This document shows positions 1-7,587 of a stretch of DNA of 64,000 bases, one piece after another. The position numbers were made by a program, and so were the translations under genes. Source of the DNA: Candidatus Poribacteria bacterium (GTDB taxonomy: Bacteria; Poribacteria; WGA-4E; WGA-3G); assembly GCA_028818705.1 (NCBI GenBank), contig JAPPNJ010000064.1:1-64000 (forward strand), written 5' to 3'. Below the pieces are notes generated by a model. It searched no databases and was not told where the DNA came from. It worked only from the letters and a program-made list of their open reading frames with translations. The first letter of the stretch is position 1. Every line of letters starts with the position of its first letter.

Positions 1-1
1 A

Positions 2-325
2 GGATGGGCTGATAAACGAACAATCTACATCATCAATCGCGACGGTACCGGTCTCCAACAACTTGTCGATGAGGCGGGTCCGATGGCAGCGAGTCCTGAG
101 TTATCGCCGAATGGCAAGGAAGTTCTGTATACACAAAAAATTAAGGGTTCTCTACAGATTTTCAAACTTGATATAAGCAGCGGGGTTCGGACACAGTTGA
201 CGCATATTGGAGGTGTTTTGCAAGCGAATGCTGGTGGGGCTTGGTTTGACCCGGTATATGCGTTGCCAGTTTCACCGCAACCCCAGCTACTAACTACGAC
301 ATGGGGAGAAGTGAAAAAGAGATAG
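2..325 (+). CDS. TolB/WD40-like beta-propeller protein, C-terminal part (partial)
   Basis: The reading frame is open from base 2, so the gene starts before the window and the ATG of the 80-residue ORF is internal. The visible 107 residues contain TolB/PD40-type propeller repeats (I-Y-I-I-N-R-D-G-T-G, then ASPELSPNGKEVLYT), a fold used by secreted or periplasmic proteins for protein or ligand binding. The last residues, LLTTTWGEVKKR, match the tails of four other proteins downstream. The next gene is also a propeller, so the two may be paralogues. Enzymatic activity cannot be judged from this fragment. Confidence 0.75.
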   Translation, partial: GWADKRTIYIINRDGTGLQQLVDEAGPMAASPELSPNGKEVLYTQKIKGSLQIFKLDISSGVRTQLTHIGGVLQANAGGAWFDPVYALPVSPQPQLLTTTWGEVKKR

Positions 326-482
326 TATTTTAGACATAACCGCTTTAAGACTGCCTTGGCAGGGAGGCTAAAGTACCCCTAAAATTAGCTGTAAAGTTTC
401 CTGAGAACCGGAGAAATTTCATCTAAGACGTAGTGATCCTTCACCGTTACGCCCATCTATAAAACTGCTAGGAGATGTAAGA

Positions 483-1457
483 ATGAAGCATAAGTTTAAA
501 TACACTTTATTAGGCACCACCTGGCTTCTCAATATGATTTTGCTGATCCTAATGACACAGGGGGCTGACGTTGGACATATCGCCTTTTCATCCGATAGAG
601 GAGAGAGCCATGATATCTACATCATAGATACCAACGGACAGAATCTCCAAAACATAACAAATACCCCTAATATAGGTGAATCCAGTCCTACGTGGTCCCC
701 TGATGGTCGTTCCTTGGCTTATCACGCCTACCAGAAAAGAAATGCAGACATCTATGTGCTGGATTTGGAAACACAGACACGTAGGAGGTTGACCGACCAC
801 CCCAGCGAAGACAGAGCTCCTGCTTGGTCGCCTGATGGAAAATGGATCACCTTCATTTCTAACCGACGCGCGAGTTATGAGATTTACAGAATCAGTCCAA
901 AGGGAGGTAAGCCTCGGCTTCTGACGCGTCTGCGTAGTAGGAACAATTACGATCCGGCCTGGTCGCCTGACAGTCAATGGATTGCGTTCTTTTCTGTGAG
1001 TAAACAAGAGGAGGTTTGGGATCCTCGTGTTTATGTGGTATCTGCCTCTGGGAAACGAATGCGCCCACTCGCTCGTTCGCTTAGGTCGGGTCCAGCATGG
1101 TCTCCTATTGGAGACGAGATCGCTTTTCCTGCTTCAAGCGGTGCGCGGACTTCCCATATTCACATTATGAACGCGATGGGGAAAGATGTTCGTCAATTAA
1201 CACATGGTCCGCAATGGCATGGGGATCCTGCGTGGTCTCCGAATGGACGATGGATAGTCTACGCTTCGGGTGCCCCTGTGAGGGGGGCTAGTAAAAGAGA
1301 TATCTATCTAATAAATGCGATAGGCGGAGAATCTCGTCAATTGACGAGGCATCCATCGGGAGGTAGAAATCCAACGTGGGTGCCGGAGTCGTTCTACGCA
1401 GTTTCACTGAGTGTGGAGAAGCTGACGACGTTGTGGGGTAAACTCAAGCAACCCTAA
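483..1457 (+). CDS. Secreted TolB/PD40 beta-propeller protein with WG-type tail
   Basis: A 324-residue protein. The N-terminus is a signal peptide (MKHKFKYTLLGTTWLLNMILLILMTQGADV). Then come about six PD40 repeats, each with a core like SPTWSPDGRSLAYH, APAWSPDGKWITF or DPAWSPNGRWIVY, alternating with DIYVLD/EIYRI strands, as in TolB. An AGGAG-type site sits just before the ATG. The protein ends KLTTLWGKLKQP, a variant of the tail seen on its neighbours. It is probably periplasmic or surface located and used for binding; no catalytic residues are evident. Confidence 0.85.
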   Translation: MKHKFKYTLLGTTWLLNMILLILMTQGADVGHIAFSSDRGESHDIYIIDTNGQNLQNITNTPNIGESSPTWSPDGRSLAYHAYQKRNADIYVLDLETQTRRRLTDHPSEDRAPAWSPDGKWITFISNRRASYEIYRISPKGGKPRLLTRLRSRNNYDPAWSPDSQWIAFFSVSKQEEVWDPRVYVVSASGKRMRPLARSLRSGPAWSPIGDEIAFPASSGARTSHIHIMNAMGKDVRQLTHGPQWHGDPAWSPNGRWIVYASGAPVRGASKRDIYLINAIGGESRQLTRHPSGGRNPTWVPESFYAVSLSVEKLTTLWGKLKQP

Positions 1458-1493
1458 CAATTCAATCGTCCTGCAATAATGGAGGAAATCATT

Positions 1494-1891
1494 ATGCACT
1501 TCCCTAAATTTGAAATCGCTTTTGAGGCTCGACTTCAAACACATACAGACTTATATCCACACGCCGTAGAGTACCATCGCGCCCGTTTTGATCAAACAAT
1601 TCAGTATCTGTTGTCCTCTATCTTGGAACAGACAGAAGACTTGCTTCAACGGCCCGAGACGAGTTGGGTACACACTGAAGAAATCGTCAGTGATATTCTC
1701 TATTGTGGTGAGATAACTGTTAAAGAACTTTTGCTCTTGAAATTCCCAATCAACTCACAGCAGACAGGGATTTTGAGGCGGTAAAAACGAAACTTTATGA
1801 AACGAAATATTACCCAATCAGCGAACACCTGAACTATATCGCTTTTCCGCCTGCTCTGGAACGAAAAACGTTTAATGGTATCTGCCTTTGA
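1494..1891 (+). pseudogene. Unrecognised gene, broken by a frameshift
   Basis: The 101-residue ORF in the track probably starts at 1494, because GGAGG lies a few bases upstream of that ATG. It stops at 1784, but the +2 frame is open across the same place and carries plausible protein (ALEIPNQLTADRDFEAVKTK, then YYPISEHLNYIAFPPALERK) to the TGA at 1889-1891. I read this as one gene split by a frameshift near 1720-1770. I do not recognise the family. It abuts another gene fragment, so the whole 1.5-2.3 kb stretch looks decayed. Confidence 0.4.
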
Positions 1892-2204
1892 AAAAAACAT
1901 GACAGGATTGCTGTTGGCTGTTTGGGTCAATGATGCCCGTCCCTACGGAAAGATCATCTCGTCAGACACAGGTCAAATCACGGCATTTCTGGAAAAACCT
2001 ACCACGCTTCAAAGTGGATATATTAATGCCGGGGTCTATCTCTTCAATAATACGATTGCTCATGAATTTCCCAAGAGCAATGTATTTTCTCTCTCCTATG
2101 ATGTCCTTCCGAAATTGGAAAATCTCCATGTTCTTAAAACGAACGCTGATTGGATAGATATCGGTTCCCCGGAACGCCTTCAGGCAGCACAACAACTTTT
2201 TTAA
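1875..2204 (+). pseudogene. Sugar-phosphate nucleotidyltransferase, C-terminal remnant
   Basis: 109 residues resemble the second half of NTP_transferase enzymes (HddC / mannose-1-phosphate guanylyltransferase type): a V-N-D-A-R-P-Y-G-K-I strand, I-T-A-F-L-E-K-P, G-Y-I-N-A-G-V-Y-L-F and the closing W-I-D-I-G-S-P-E-R-L-Q-A-A-Q. The N-terminal half with the nucleotide-binding G-x-G-x-R-L signature is absent, so this cannot be a working enzyme. It overlaps the end of the broken gene before it. Just downstream, about 2230-2330, a short open stretch (LDGEALFLQVGFPINTIKRE) may be another fragment. Confidence 0.6.
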
Positions 2205-2330
2205 CGTCAGTATCAGCGGATAGGTTAGGCTGGACGGTGAAGCCCTGTTTTTACAGGTGGGCTTTCCTATAAACACAATTAAACGGGAACTGGCTGCAAA
2301 CCACGTAGAAGAGATGACGCGCATGTTCAC

Positions 2331-2811
2331 ATAGAAAACTTAAACCCCCAAATCCAAGTCAAACACAACACATTTTCTCGCTGGTCGTTCGGTTTTTGAA
2401 AAAAGTTAACATTTTGAAGATTTTAACACATATATATACTAAGGATCGGACAATTTTTCTAAAATTACCCAAGTTGCTACTAACAAATTTTGGATATTTG
2501 AACATAGTCTTTTCAAGGAGAAAGCAGACTTTGGCACTCCAGCGGAGTGCTATATCTATAGAAAAAGATGTATCCTAACCACCGCACTCCCGGAGAATGC
2601 CACACGGCATTCATACCCGGTTCATGCCCTAAGGCATGAATACCGTTGGTTCTGATTTCGGAGTGCTATGTTTACAAACAAGTGGCAACTTGCGTTAAAA
2701 TTCTGAAAAAATTGCGAAAATTACCCTAAACTTTTTCGGTTCATTACCTATATATAAGTATATAAGGCAAGGGTGGTTCATAAATCAGCTTATTCTGTAT
2801 GGAGGTGCATC
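2331..2811. repeat. Gene-free stretch with palindromic repeat (family A, long form)
   Basis: No convincing gene here; the 60-residue ORF is AT-rich and runs into the repeat. At 2536-2548 lies ACTCC-AGC-GGAGT, followed by GAATGCC-acac-GGCATTC and TTCATGCC-ctaa-GGCATGAA hairpins and a closing TTTCGGAGTGCTATGTTTAC near 2656-2675. The same order recurs at 5.7-5.87 kb with the first stem changed to GCCCC-AGC-GGGGC. The tail, 2690-2770, is AT-rich and may hold the kelch gene promoter. Confidence 0.65.
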
Positions 2812-3927
2812 ATGAAAGTTCGTTTGACATTAAGCATCCTGCTGCTGTGTACACTCTCAGTTATCAATATTTCTAAACTTGAGGCTGAAGGAAATTGGAC
2901 CCAGAAAGCAGATATGCTCACACCCCGGACCAGATTTTCGACCTCAGTTGTGGATGGAAAGATATACGCAATCGGTGGCGAAAATGAGGCAGCTGGCGAA
3001 TTTGGGGAGATATCCATGGCGGTGGTAGAAATGTACGACCCGAAAACCGATACATGGCAGCCCAAAGCGGATATGCCAACACCCCGGGCGGGTCTCGCTA
3101 CCTCGGTTGTGGATGGCAAAATCTATGCCATTGGCGGCCAAAAAAAAGAGAAACTTCAGCGGCCTATCGGTTTTACATACAGACTTACGGAACTTCCAAC
3201 CGTAGAAATGTATGATCCGGTTACAGACACCTGGACGCAGAAAGCGGATATGCCAACACCCCGGAGTACGCGTGCCTGTGTTGTGGATGGCAAAATCTAT
3301 GCGATTGGTGGAGAAGCAATCGGTCTTTTGAGGGGAAGGAAGCCGTGGCGGCTGAAAACCGTGGAGGTCTATAATCCCGCGACAGACACATGGGGAAAAA
3401 GGCAAAGCCTGATTCATGCGCGTGATGGACTTAGAACCGCTGTTGTAGATGGGGTCATCTATGTGATCGGTGGGGTAGGATGGCCCCAAATTGCAAATAA
3501 TCCAGGGCCCTTTCTCGCTAACGTTGAAGCCTTGAAGCCCAACACCCATCCATGGCGTAAAAAAGCTGATATGTCTGCCCCAAAAGCAATGCACACGGCG
3601 AGCGTGATAAATGGAAAAATCTACGTCATCGGTGGGGCGTCCCGGGGCAACGGACCGTTTAGGCATCTTTCAACGATTGAAATATACGATCCTCAAACGG
3701 ATAGGTGGACACAAGCACCTGATATGCCGGTTGGCAAATCGGGACATGCAGCTGAGGTCATAAATGGAAAGATATACATTTTGGGAGGCTTTCGTGCGGG
3801 TTATAAAGGTTCCCTTCTAACTGTCGAGGTTTATGATCCAGGAGAAGTTTCTCAGAGCGTCAGCCCAAGAGGAAAACTTCTCAAGACGTGGGGGGCGGTT
3901 AAAAAAGTTGACATACTCCCTCGCTAA
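2812..3927 (+). CDS. Secreted kelch-repeat beta-propeller protein
   Basis: The start is taken at 2812 because GGAGG sits 7 bases upstream and a signal peptide follows at once (MKVRLTLSILLLCTLSVINI); the ORF-track start adds 13 non-signal residues. The mature protein has about six kelch repeats, with recurring VVDGKIYAIGG, VEMYDPKTDTWQPKADMPTP and V-x-G-x-I-Y-V-I-G-G units, forming a binding propeller. The tail GKLLKTWGAVKK matches the neighbouring proteins but is followed by six extra residues (VDILPR) encoded by an IS200/IS605-like end that supplies the stop codon. 371 residues. Confidence 0.88.
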   Translation: MKVRLTLSILLLCTLSVINISKLEAEGNWTQKADMLTPRTRFSTSVVDGKIYAIGGENEAAGEFGEISMAVVEMYDPKTDTWQPKADMPTPRAGLATSVVDGKIYAIGGQKKEKLQRPIGFTYRLTELPTVEMYDPVTDTWTQKADMPTPRSTRACVVDGKIYAIGGEAIGLLRGRKPWRLKTVEVYNPATDTWGKRQSLIHARDGLRTAVVDGVIYVIGGVGWPQIANNPGPFLANVEALKPNTHPWRKKADMSAPKAMHTASVINGKIYVIGGASRGNGPFRHLSTIEIYDPQTDRWTQAPDMPVGKSGHAAEVINGKIYILGGFRAGYKGSLLTVEVYDPGEVSQSVSPRGKLLKTWGAVKKVDILPR

Positions 3928-3948
3928 AGCGAGGGCATTCTTTTAGAA
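3907..3948. mobile_element. IS200/IS605-type end hairpin over the kelch stop codon
   Basis: TTGACATACTCCCTCGC-TAAA-GCGAGGG-CATTC has the layout of IS200/IS605 ends (TTGACAT.CTCCC, arms around TAAA, then G-rich arm and ATTC). No transposase is present. The TAAA loop provides the kelch stop. The hairpin followed by CATTCTTTT could also act as a terminator. Confidence 0.5.
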
Positions 3949-4053
3949 TCTTTGTGCGGTTAGCGGAGATTGAGGAATTCACAACGGTGGCTGAAAAGAA
4001 GGTAATGAATCTTGTGATAACACAAACGTTTCTGATTTTAGGAGGTGTTTCCA

Positions 4054-5274
4054 ATGACCAAGATGAGAAATATAGAAGAAAGAAATGGTTACAAGAACAC
4101 TATAGTAAAGAACCTGCCTGCGAAAAACGCAAGAGTTGGATTTGAAAGTCCTATGCGGTCTTCCCAAAATGGGAAGCATTACCTAATTTCAGAACAATCA
4201 GAACAAATGGATACAGGGCCTCGAATCGCAAAAACCAGAATGCCGCAATTTGCACCTTCTCATTTACTTCCAGAAAGTACATTACGCGGAAATTACGAGA
4301 GCATCATAGGAACGAGTCCACAAATTCTCGAGATTCTCAAACAGGTTGATAGAATCGCAAATACAATAATGAAGGTGCTGATTTGTGGTGAAACAGGGAC
4401 CGGCAAAGAGTTGATAGCACGTGCTGTACACCAAAACAGTGATCGATCCTCGAATGAGATGGTTTCTGTTAATTGTGTTGCAATTCCTGATATGCTCCTT
4501 GAGAGTGAACTGTTTGGACATGAAAGAGGGGCATTTACCGATGCAAAAGTGCGACATATCGGCAAATTTGAAAGGGCGCACAACAGTACACTCTTCCTTG
4601 ATGAAATCGGTGATATGCCCCTTGCTCTACAAGCCAAATTGTTACGGGCAGTTGAGACAGGCGAGATTGAACGTCTCGGCGGAACAAAGCCTATTTCGGT
4701 GAATGTCCGCGTTGTTGCAGCAACGCACTGTAACCTCGCGAAAAGCGTTGAAAATGGCACTTTCCGCAAAGACCTTTACTATCGCTTAAATGCTGTGTCT
4801 ATCACTTTACCCCCCTTACGCGAGCGGCAAGAAGACATTCGCGTGTTAGCAGAATACTTTATTGAGCAACATTGCAATACTTACACCCAACCGGTACGTA
4901 AAATGGTACCTGAGACACTCGCGCGCCTTCAAACCTATCCCTGGCCAGGAAATGTCAGAGAATTAAAAAACGCATTAATCAGTGCAGTGCTTCTGAACGA
5001 CGAAGAGGTTATCCTACCGGTACATCTGCCTGAAGAAATTTTGGCATTTGGACAGCCACGCGCTAACGTTCCACAAGAAACGCTCACATCTGAAAACCAA
5101 CAAAACACCCATATTCCTCTTGGTGCAAGCCTCAAGGTCGTTGAAGAAGCATATATCCGGGCCACCTTGGCATGGCAGAACGGAAATCGGACGAAAACAG
5201 CGAAAGTATTGGGGATTAGCGTCCGGACATTGCAAAATAGGTTAAAAGATTATGAGAGACCAGGCAGTGTTTAA
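4054..5274 (+). CDS. Sigma-54-dependent transcriptional activator (AAA+ and Fis-type HTH, no receiver)
   Basis: Start at 4054: AGGAGG lies 8 bases upstream; the ORF-track GTG overlaps that site. 406 residues. An unrecognised N-terminal segment of about 80 residues carries no response-regulator domain. The AAA+ core has Walker A GETGTGKE (112-119), a sigma-54 contact loop GAFTDA (159-164; the usual form is GAFTGA), Walker B TLFLDEIGD, sensor VRVVAATH and FRKDLYYRLN with the arginine finger. Near the C-terminus are WPGNVRELKN and a Fis-like helix-turn-helix (TKTAKVLGISVRTLQNRLK). A sigma-54 promoter lies 1.1 kb downstream. The signal it senses is unknown. Confidence 0.93.
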   Translation: MTKMRNIEERNGYKNTIVKNLPAKNARVGFESPMRSSQNGKHYLISEQSEQMDTGPRIAKTRMPQFAPSHLLPESTLRGNYESIIGTSPQILEILKQVDRIANTIMKVLICGETGTGKELIARAVHQNSDRSSNEMVSVNCVAIPDMLLESELFGHERGAFTDAKVRHIGKFERAHNSTLFLDEIGDMPLALQAKLLRAVETGEIERLGGTKPISVNVRVVAATHCNLAKSVENGTFRKDLYYRLNAVSITLPPLRERQEDIRVLAEYFIEQHCNTYTQPVRKMVPETLARLQTYPWPGNVRELKNALISAVLLNDEEVILPVHLPEEILAFGQPRANVPQETLTSENQQNTHIPLGASLKVVEEAYIRATLAWQNGNRTKTAKVLGISVRTLQNRLKDYERPGSV

Positions 5275-6404
5275 TTTTCCGTAACAATAAGGGTACTCTT
5301 TCTACTTGCCCCGTTTATAACAATCATCTATTCTCTCTTTCCTGCTACCTGCGGGGAACCATTTTTCCTTGAATAGCAGTCCATTTTTTCCAACTTTCGG
5401 TAACCGAAAGCCGAAAATTGATAACCGACAACCCTTTTGTATCTTTTTTATTGACAGAAATTTGCATTTTTGCTAAATTTACATGAGTTTCATGCGATCA
5501 ACCTTTCAGTAAATCAACGGCCGATCGCGGTTGAAGGGGATAGAATCGTCTCTGAATAAGAATGTTATTTTTTTCTTGACCAAAAAAGCAAATTATTGTA
5601 TTAAGTACTAAAGTTTGGACAATTCGTATTAGATTCGGTTTCAGTTTCCGAAAATTCGCAGATTTTTCCGCACGTTTTCTCCAAGAACCCAACTCGGAAA
5701 AAAAGACATTTGCGATGCCCGGGGTACCAGCCCCAGCGGGGCGGCATGTCTACAGAAAATCATTCACCGACAGCAAGCAAGTCCCCGGGGAATGCCACAC
5801 GGCATGAATACCCGGAGAAGCCCACACGGGCTTCATACCGTTGGTTTGATTCTGATTTCGGGGCGGCATGTAGAGAAGTAATTTCTGTGAATGGTCTGAA
5901 GTGTTTTGTTTAACTATCACACGAAAACTTTTGAAAATTGTCCAAAGTTTAGTATTAATTAGTGTGATAGTTAAACCTACGGGCACTCTTTTACAGTATA
6001 CCACACACCAAAAAGAGTAGCCCATAGATTTAACACGCAAAATATTCAAGCATCTATATCTGCTTAACTGGCAACTTGCATCCGGAAATTGCAACTGTGT
6101 AAATTTCCAGGGAGGCGTTTTTATTTTGCGTCTGTTTGTTTAGACAGATTTGTTCCGAAAAAGTTTATTTTTTTTGATGCGGTTAAATTGCTATATATTC
6201 CGCGCAGACCACGCACTAAAATTTGGAAACGCGCGGATTGGATTAGAGTTATTTAACATGAGTTCCGTATTTGTAGCGCAAACTTTTAGTTTGCGACTTC
6301 TGGGACACAATCTGACAGATTCTGCAACAAGAACTCCGCAGATTCTCAAGAATACATCCAACACGTTTCTTAGGACTTCATTTATTGAAGTCACGTTAAA
6401 TTTC
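5275..6404. repeat. 1.1-kb gene-free stretch rich in inverted repeats
   Basis: No convincing gene; the 60-114-residue ORFs are repeat-derived. It holds: a sigma-70-like site TTGACA-N17-TAAATT near 5453; TACTAAAGTTTGGACAATT (5606-5624) and its inverted copy at 5936-5954 (one mismatch); a long-form family A repeat at 5716-5874 (GCCCC-AGC-GGGGC stem plus GAATGCC and GAAGCCC hairpins); a perfect 15-bp inverted repeat GTTTAACTATCACAC / GTGTGATAGTTAAAC (5908-5922, 5962-5976); and a TGTAG-type hairpin (CGCAAAC-TTTTA-GTTTGCG) at 6271-6295. Confidence 0.6.
5908..5976. repeat. Perfect 15-bp inverted repeat
   Basis: GTTTAACTATCACAC and GTGTGATAGTTAAAC are exact reverse complements separated by 39 AT-rich bases. 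The spacer contains the second arm of a wider inverted repeat whose first arm is at 5606-5624. It could be a mobile-element end, a cruciform or a paired operator. Confidence 0.75.
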
Positions 6405-6420
6405 TGGCATGGATTTTGCA
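6405..6420 (+). promoter_or_regulatory. Sigma-54 (-24/-12) promoter
   Basis: TGGCATGGATTTTGCA matches the sigma-54 consensus TGGCAC-N5-TTGCA, with GG and GC exactly 10 bases apart. It lies about 100 bases upstream of the secreted protein gene at 6521, on the same strand, and 1.1 kb after a sigma-54 activator gene. Confidence 0.7.
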
Positions 6421-6520
6421 AGAAGTCGTCCTGTTTGTAAAAGTTTGCCTTAGGACGTGAAAATTTCTTTGAAGCGGATTACTTAACCTGCGTAATATCA
6501 ACCAATAAAGGAGTAAAAAA

Positions 6521-7345
6521 ATGAAAAGAACTTACCTCACGATGTTCATCGCGCTATTTTCAGTCATGTTAATTAGCCACGCGAGCGCACAAATAATTTT
6601 CTATGCTGATTTTGAAGTGAGTGGCTCGAGAGCATACCCGGATGTCAGCGTTAATGACCCAGCAAACTGGGTGCCGGAAAACGCTGGAACCGTTTGGGTA
6701 GAGTCAGATGAATTCCCTGATGGCACCGGTGCCTTGCATCAATCTGCCGAAGGGTGCGGAATCTCCGGGGACACACCTCTCCCCGGTGTTGCCGACTTCT
6801 CCGACGGTATTATCCAAGCCGTTTTTTCATGGCAGGACGATGACAGCGTTGGATTCATGTTACGTCGCGTCGGTGATGACCAGGGCTATCTCGTCTCATT
6901 CGGCTATAACGAAACATCCCAAGTTATCATTGGAAGTCTCGCAGATGGATGCTGCCCTTCCGGGCAATGTCTCGACCAGTGCTCATGCGAAAACGGTGGC
7001 AATGAACTCGTCGGTGTCGATCACGGCTTAGGTGCAGATCTCTCCCAGGATAACAGCGTCGCCTATTTTGCGCGCGTTGAAGTCTCTGGAAGCTCTATCC
7101 GCGCATGGTATATGGAACTTGGCGATGTCCCGGATATCTTTGTAAGCTCTGAAGAACTCGGCGATCCCGTTGCTGAATACGATGGTGCGGATACTACGGA
7201 TCCCGGTACAGTCGGTATCTGGCACGAAAGTTGGGGCAACGGAAGAGTTGGCAGCGTCCTTGTCACCGGTCCAGGTCTCCTGACGTCAGTCGATCCGCAT
7301 TCCAAGCTTTCCACAACGTGGGGCGATGTTAAAAGCAGCTATTAG
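6521..7345 (+). CDS. Secreted Cys-rich protein with WG-type tail (paralogue 1)
   Basis: 274 residues with a clear signal peptide (MKRTYLTMFIALFSVMLISHASAQ). The mature part looks like an all-beta, lectin or LamG-like fold (IIFYADFE..., VGFMLRR...GYLVSFGYN, ...FARVEVSG...IRAWYME), but I cannot name the family. A Cys-rich loop GCCPSGQCLDQCSCENGG near the middle could be disulphide bonded or bind metal. The C-terminus KLSTTWGDVKSSY is the shared tail. AAGGAG precedes the ATG and a sigma-54 promoter lies upstream. It is followed by a paralogue of nearly equal length, so a tandem duplication is likely. Probably an abundant exported or surface protein. Confidence 0.8.
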   Translation: MKRTYLTMFIALFSVMLISHASAQIIFYADFEVSGSRAYPDVSVNDPANWVPENAGTVWVESDEFPDGTGALHQSAEGCGISGDTPLPGVADFSDGIIQAVFSWQDDDSVGFMLRRVGDDQGYLVSFGYNETSQVIIGSLADGCCPSGQCLDQCSCENGGNELVGVDHGLGADLSQDNSVAYFARVEVSGSSIRAWYMELGDVPDIFVSSEELGDPVAEYDGADTTDPGTVGIWHESWGNGRVGSVLVTGPGLLTSVDPHSKLSTTWGDVKSSY

Positions 7346-7427
7346 TCTCCTTCCCTGATATAGACTAATGGCATTGCGGGGTGAGGTCTCCGTACCTCAG
7401 TCTTCCCGCATCCCACTACTTGTTTTT

Positions 7428-7457
7428 GTTGGGTGAGGCTCTTACGCCTCCCCCAAC
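7428..7457 (+). terminator. Hairpin between the two paralogous secreted-protein genes
   Basis: GTTGGGTGAGGC-tcttac-GCCTCCCCCAAC forms a long stem. A second hairpin just before it (GCGGGGTGAGGT...ACCTCA...CCCGC, 7376-7409) shows the same design. Both resemble the dispersed GAGG/CCTC hairpins elsewhere, so they may be repeats as well as terminators. Confidence 0.55.
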
Positions 7458-7587
7458 GTCATTTTATTAGTTTTATGGCGAGGCGATTTTTGATGGGTAT
7501 CTAAGAAATGCCTAAAGCCTTGTCATCGTGCTGTTGCTCGCGAATAAACGGCAACACAACCCTTTACAAAAATGAAGGAGATATTTC

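Noticed and set aside
2682-2700. TGGCAACTTGCG as a sigma-54 promoter (also 6070)
   Set aside because: GG and GC spacing is wrong (not 10 bases).
3979-4179. 66-residue minus-strand ORF between kelch and activator genes
   Set aside because: Overlaps the activator start; no ribosome site or recognisable sequence.
6150-6440. 96-residue ORF before the first Cys-rich gene
   Set aside because: Covers a TGTAG hairpin repeat and the sigma-54 promoter; no protein-like features.
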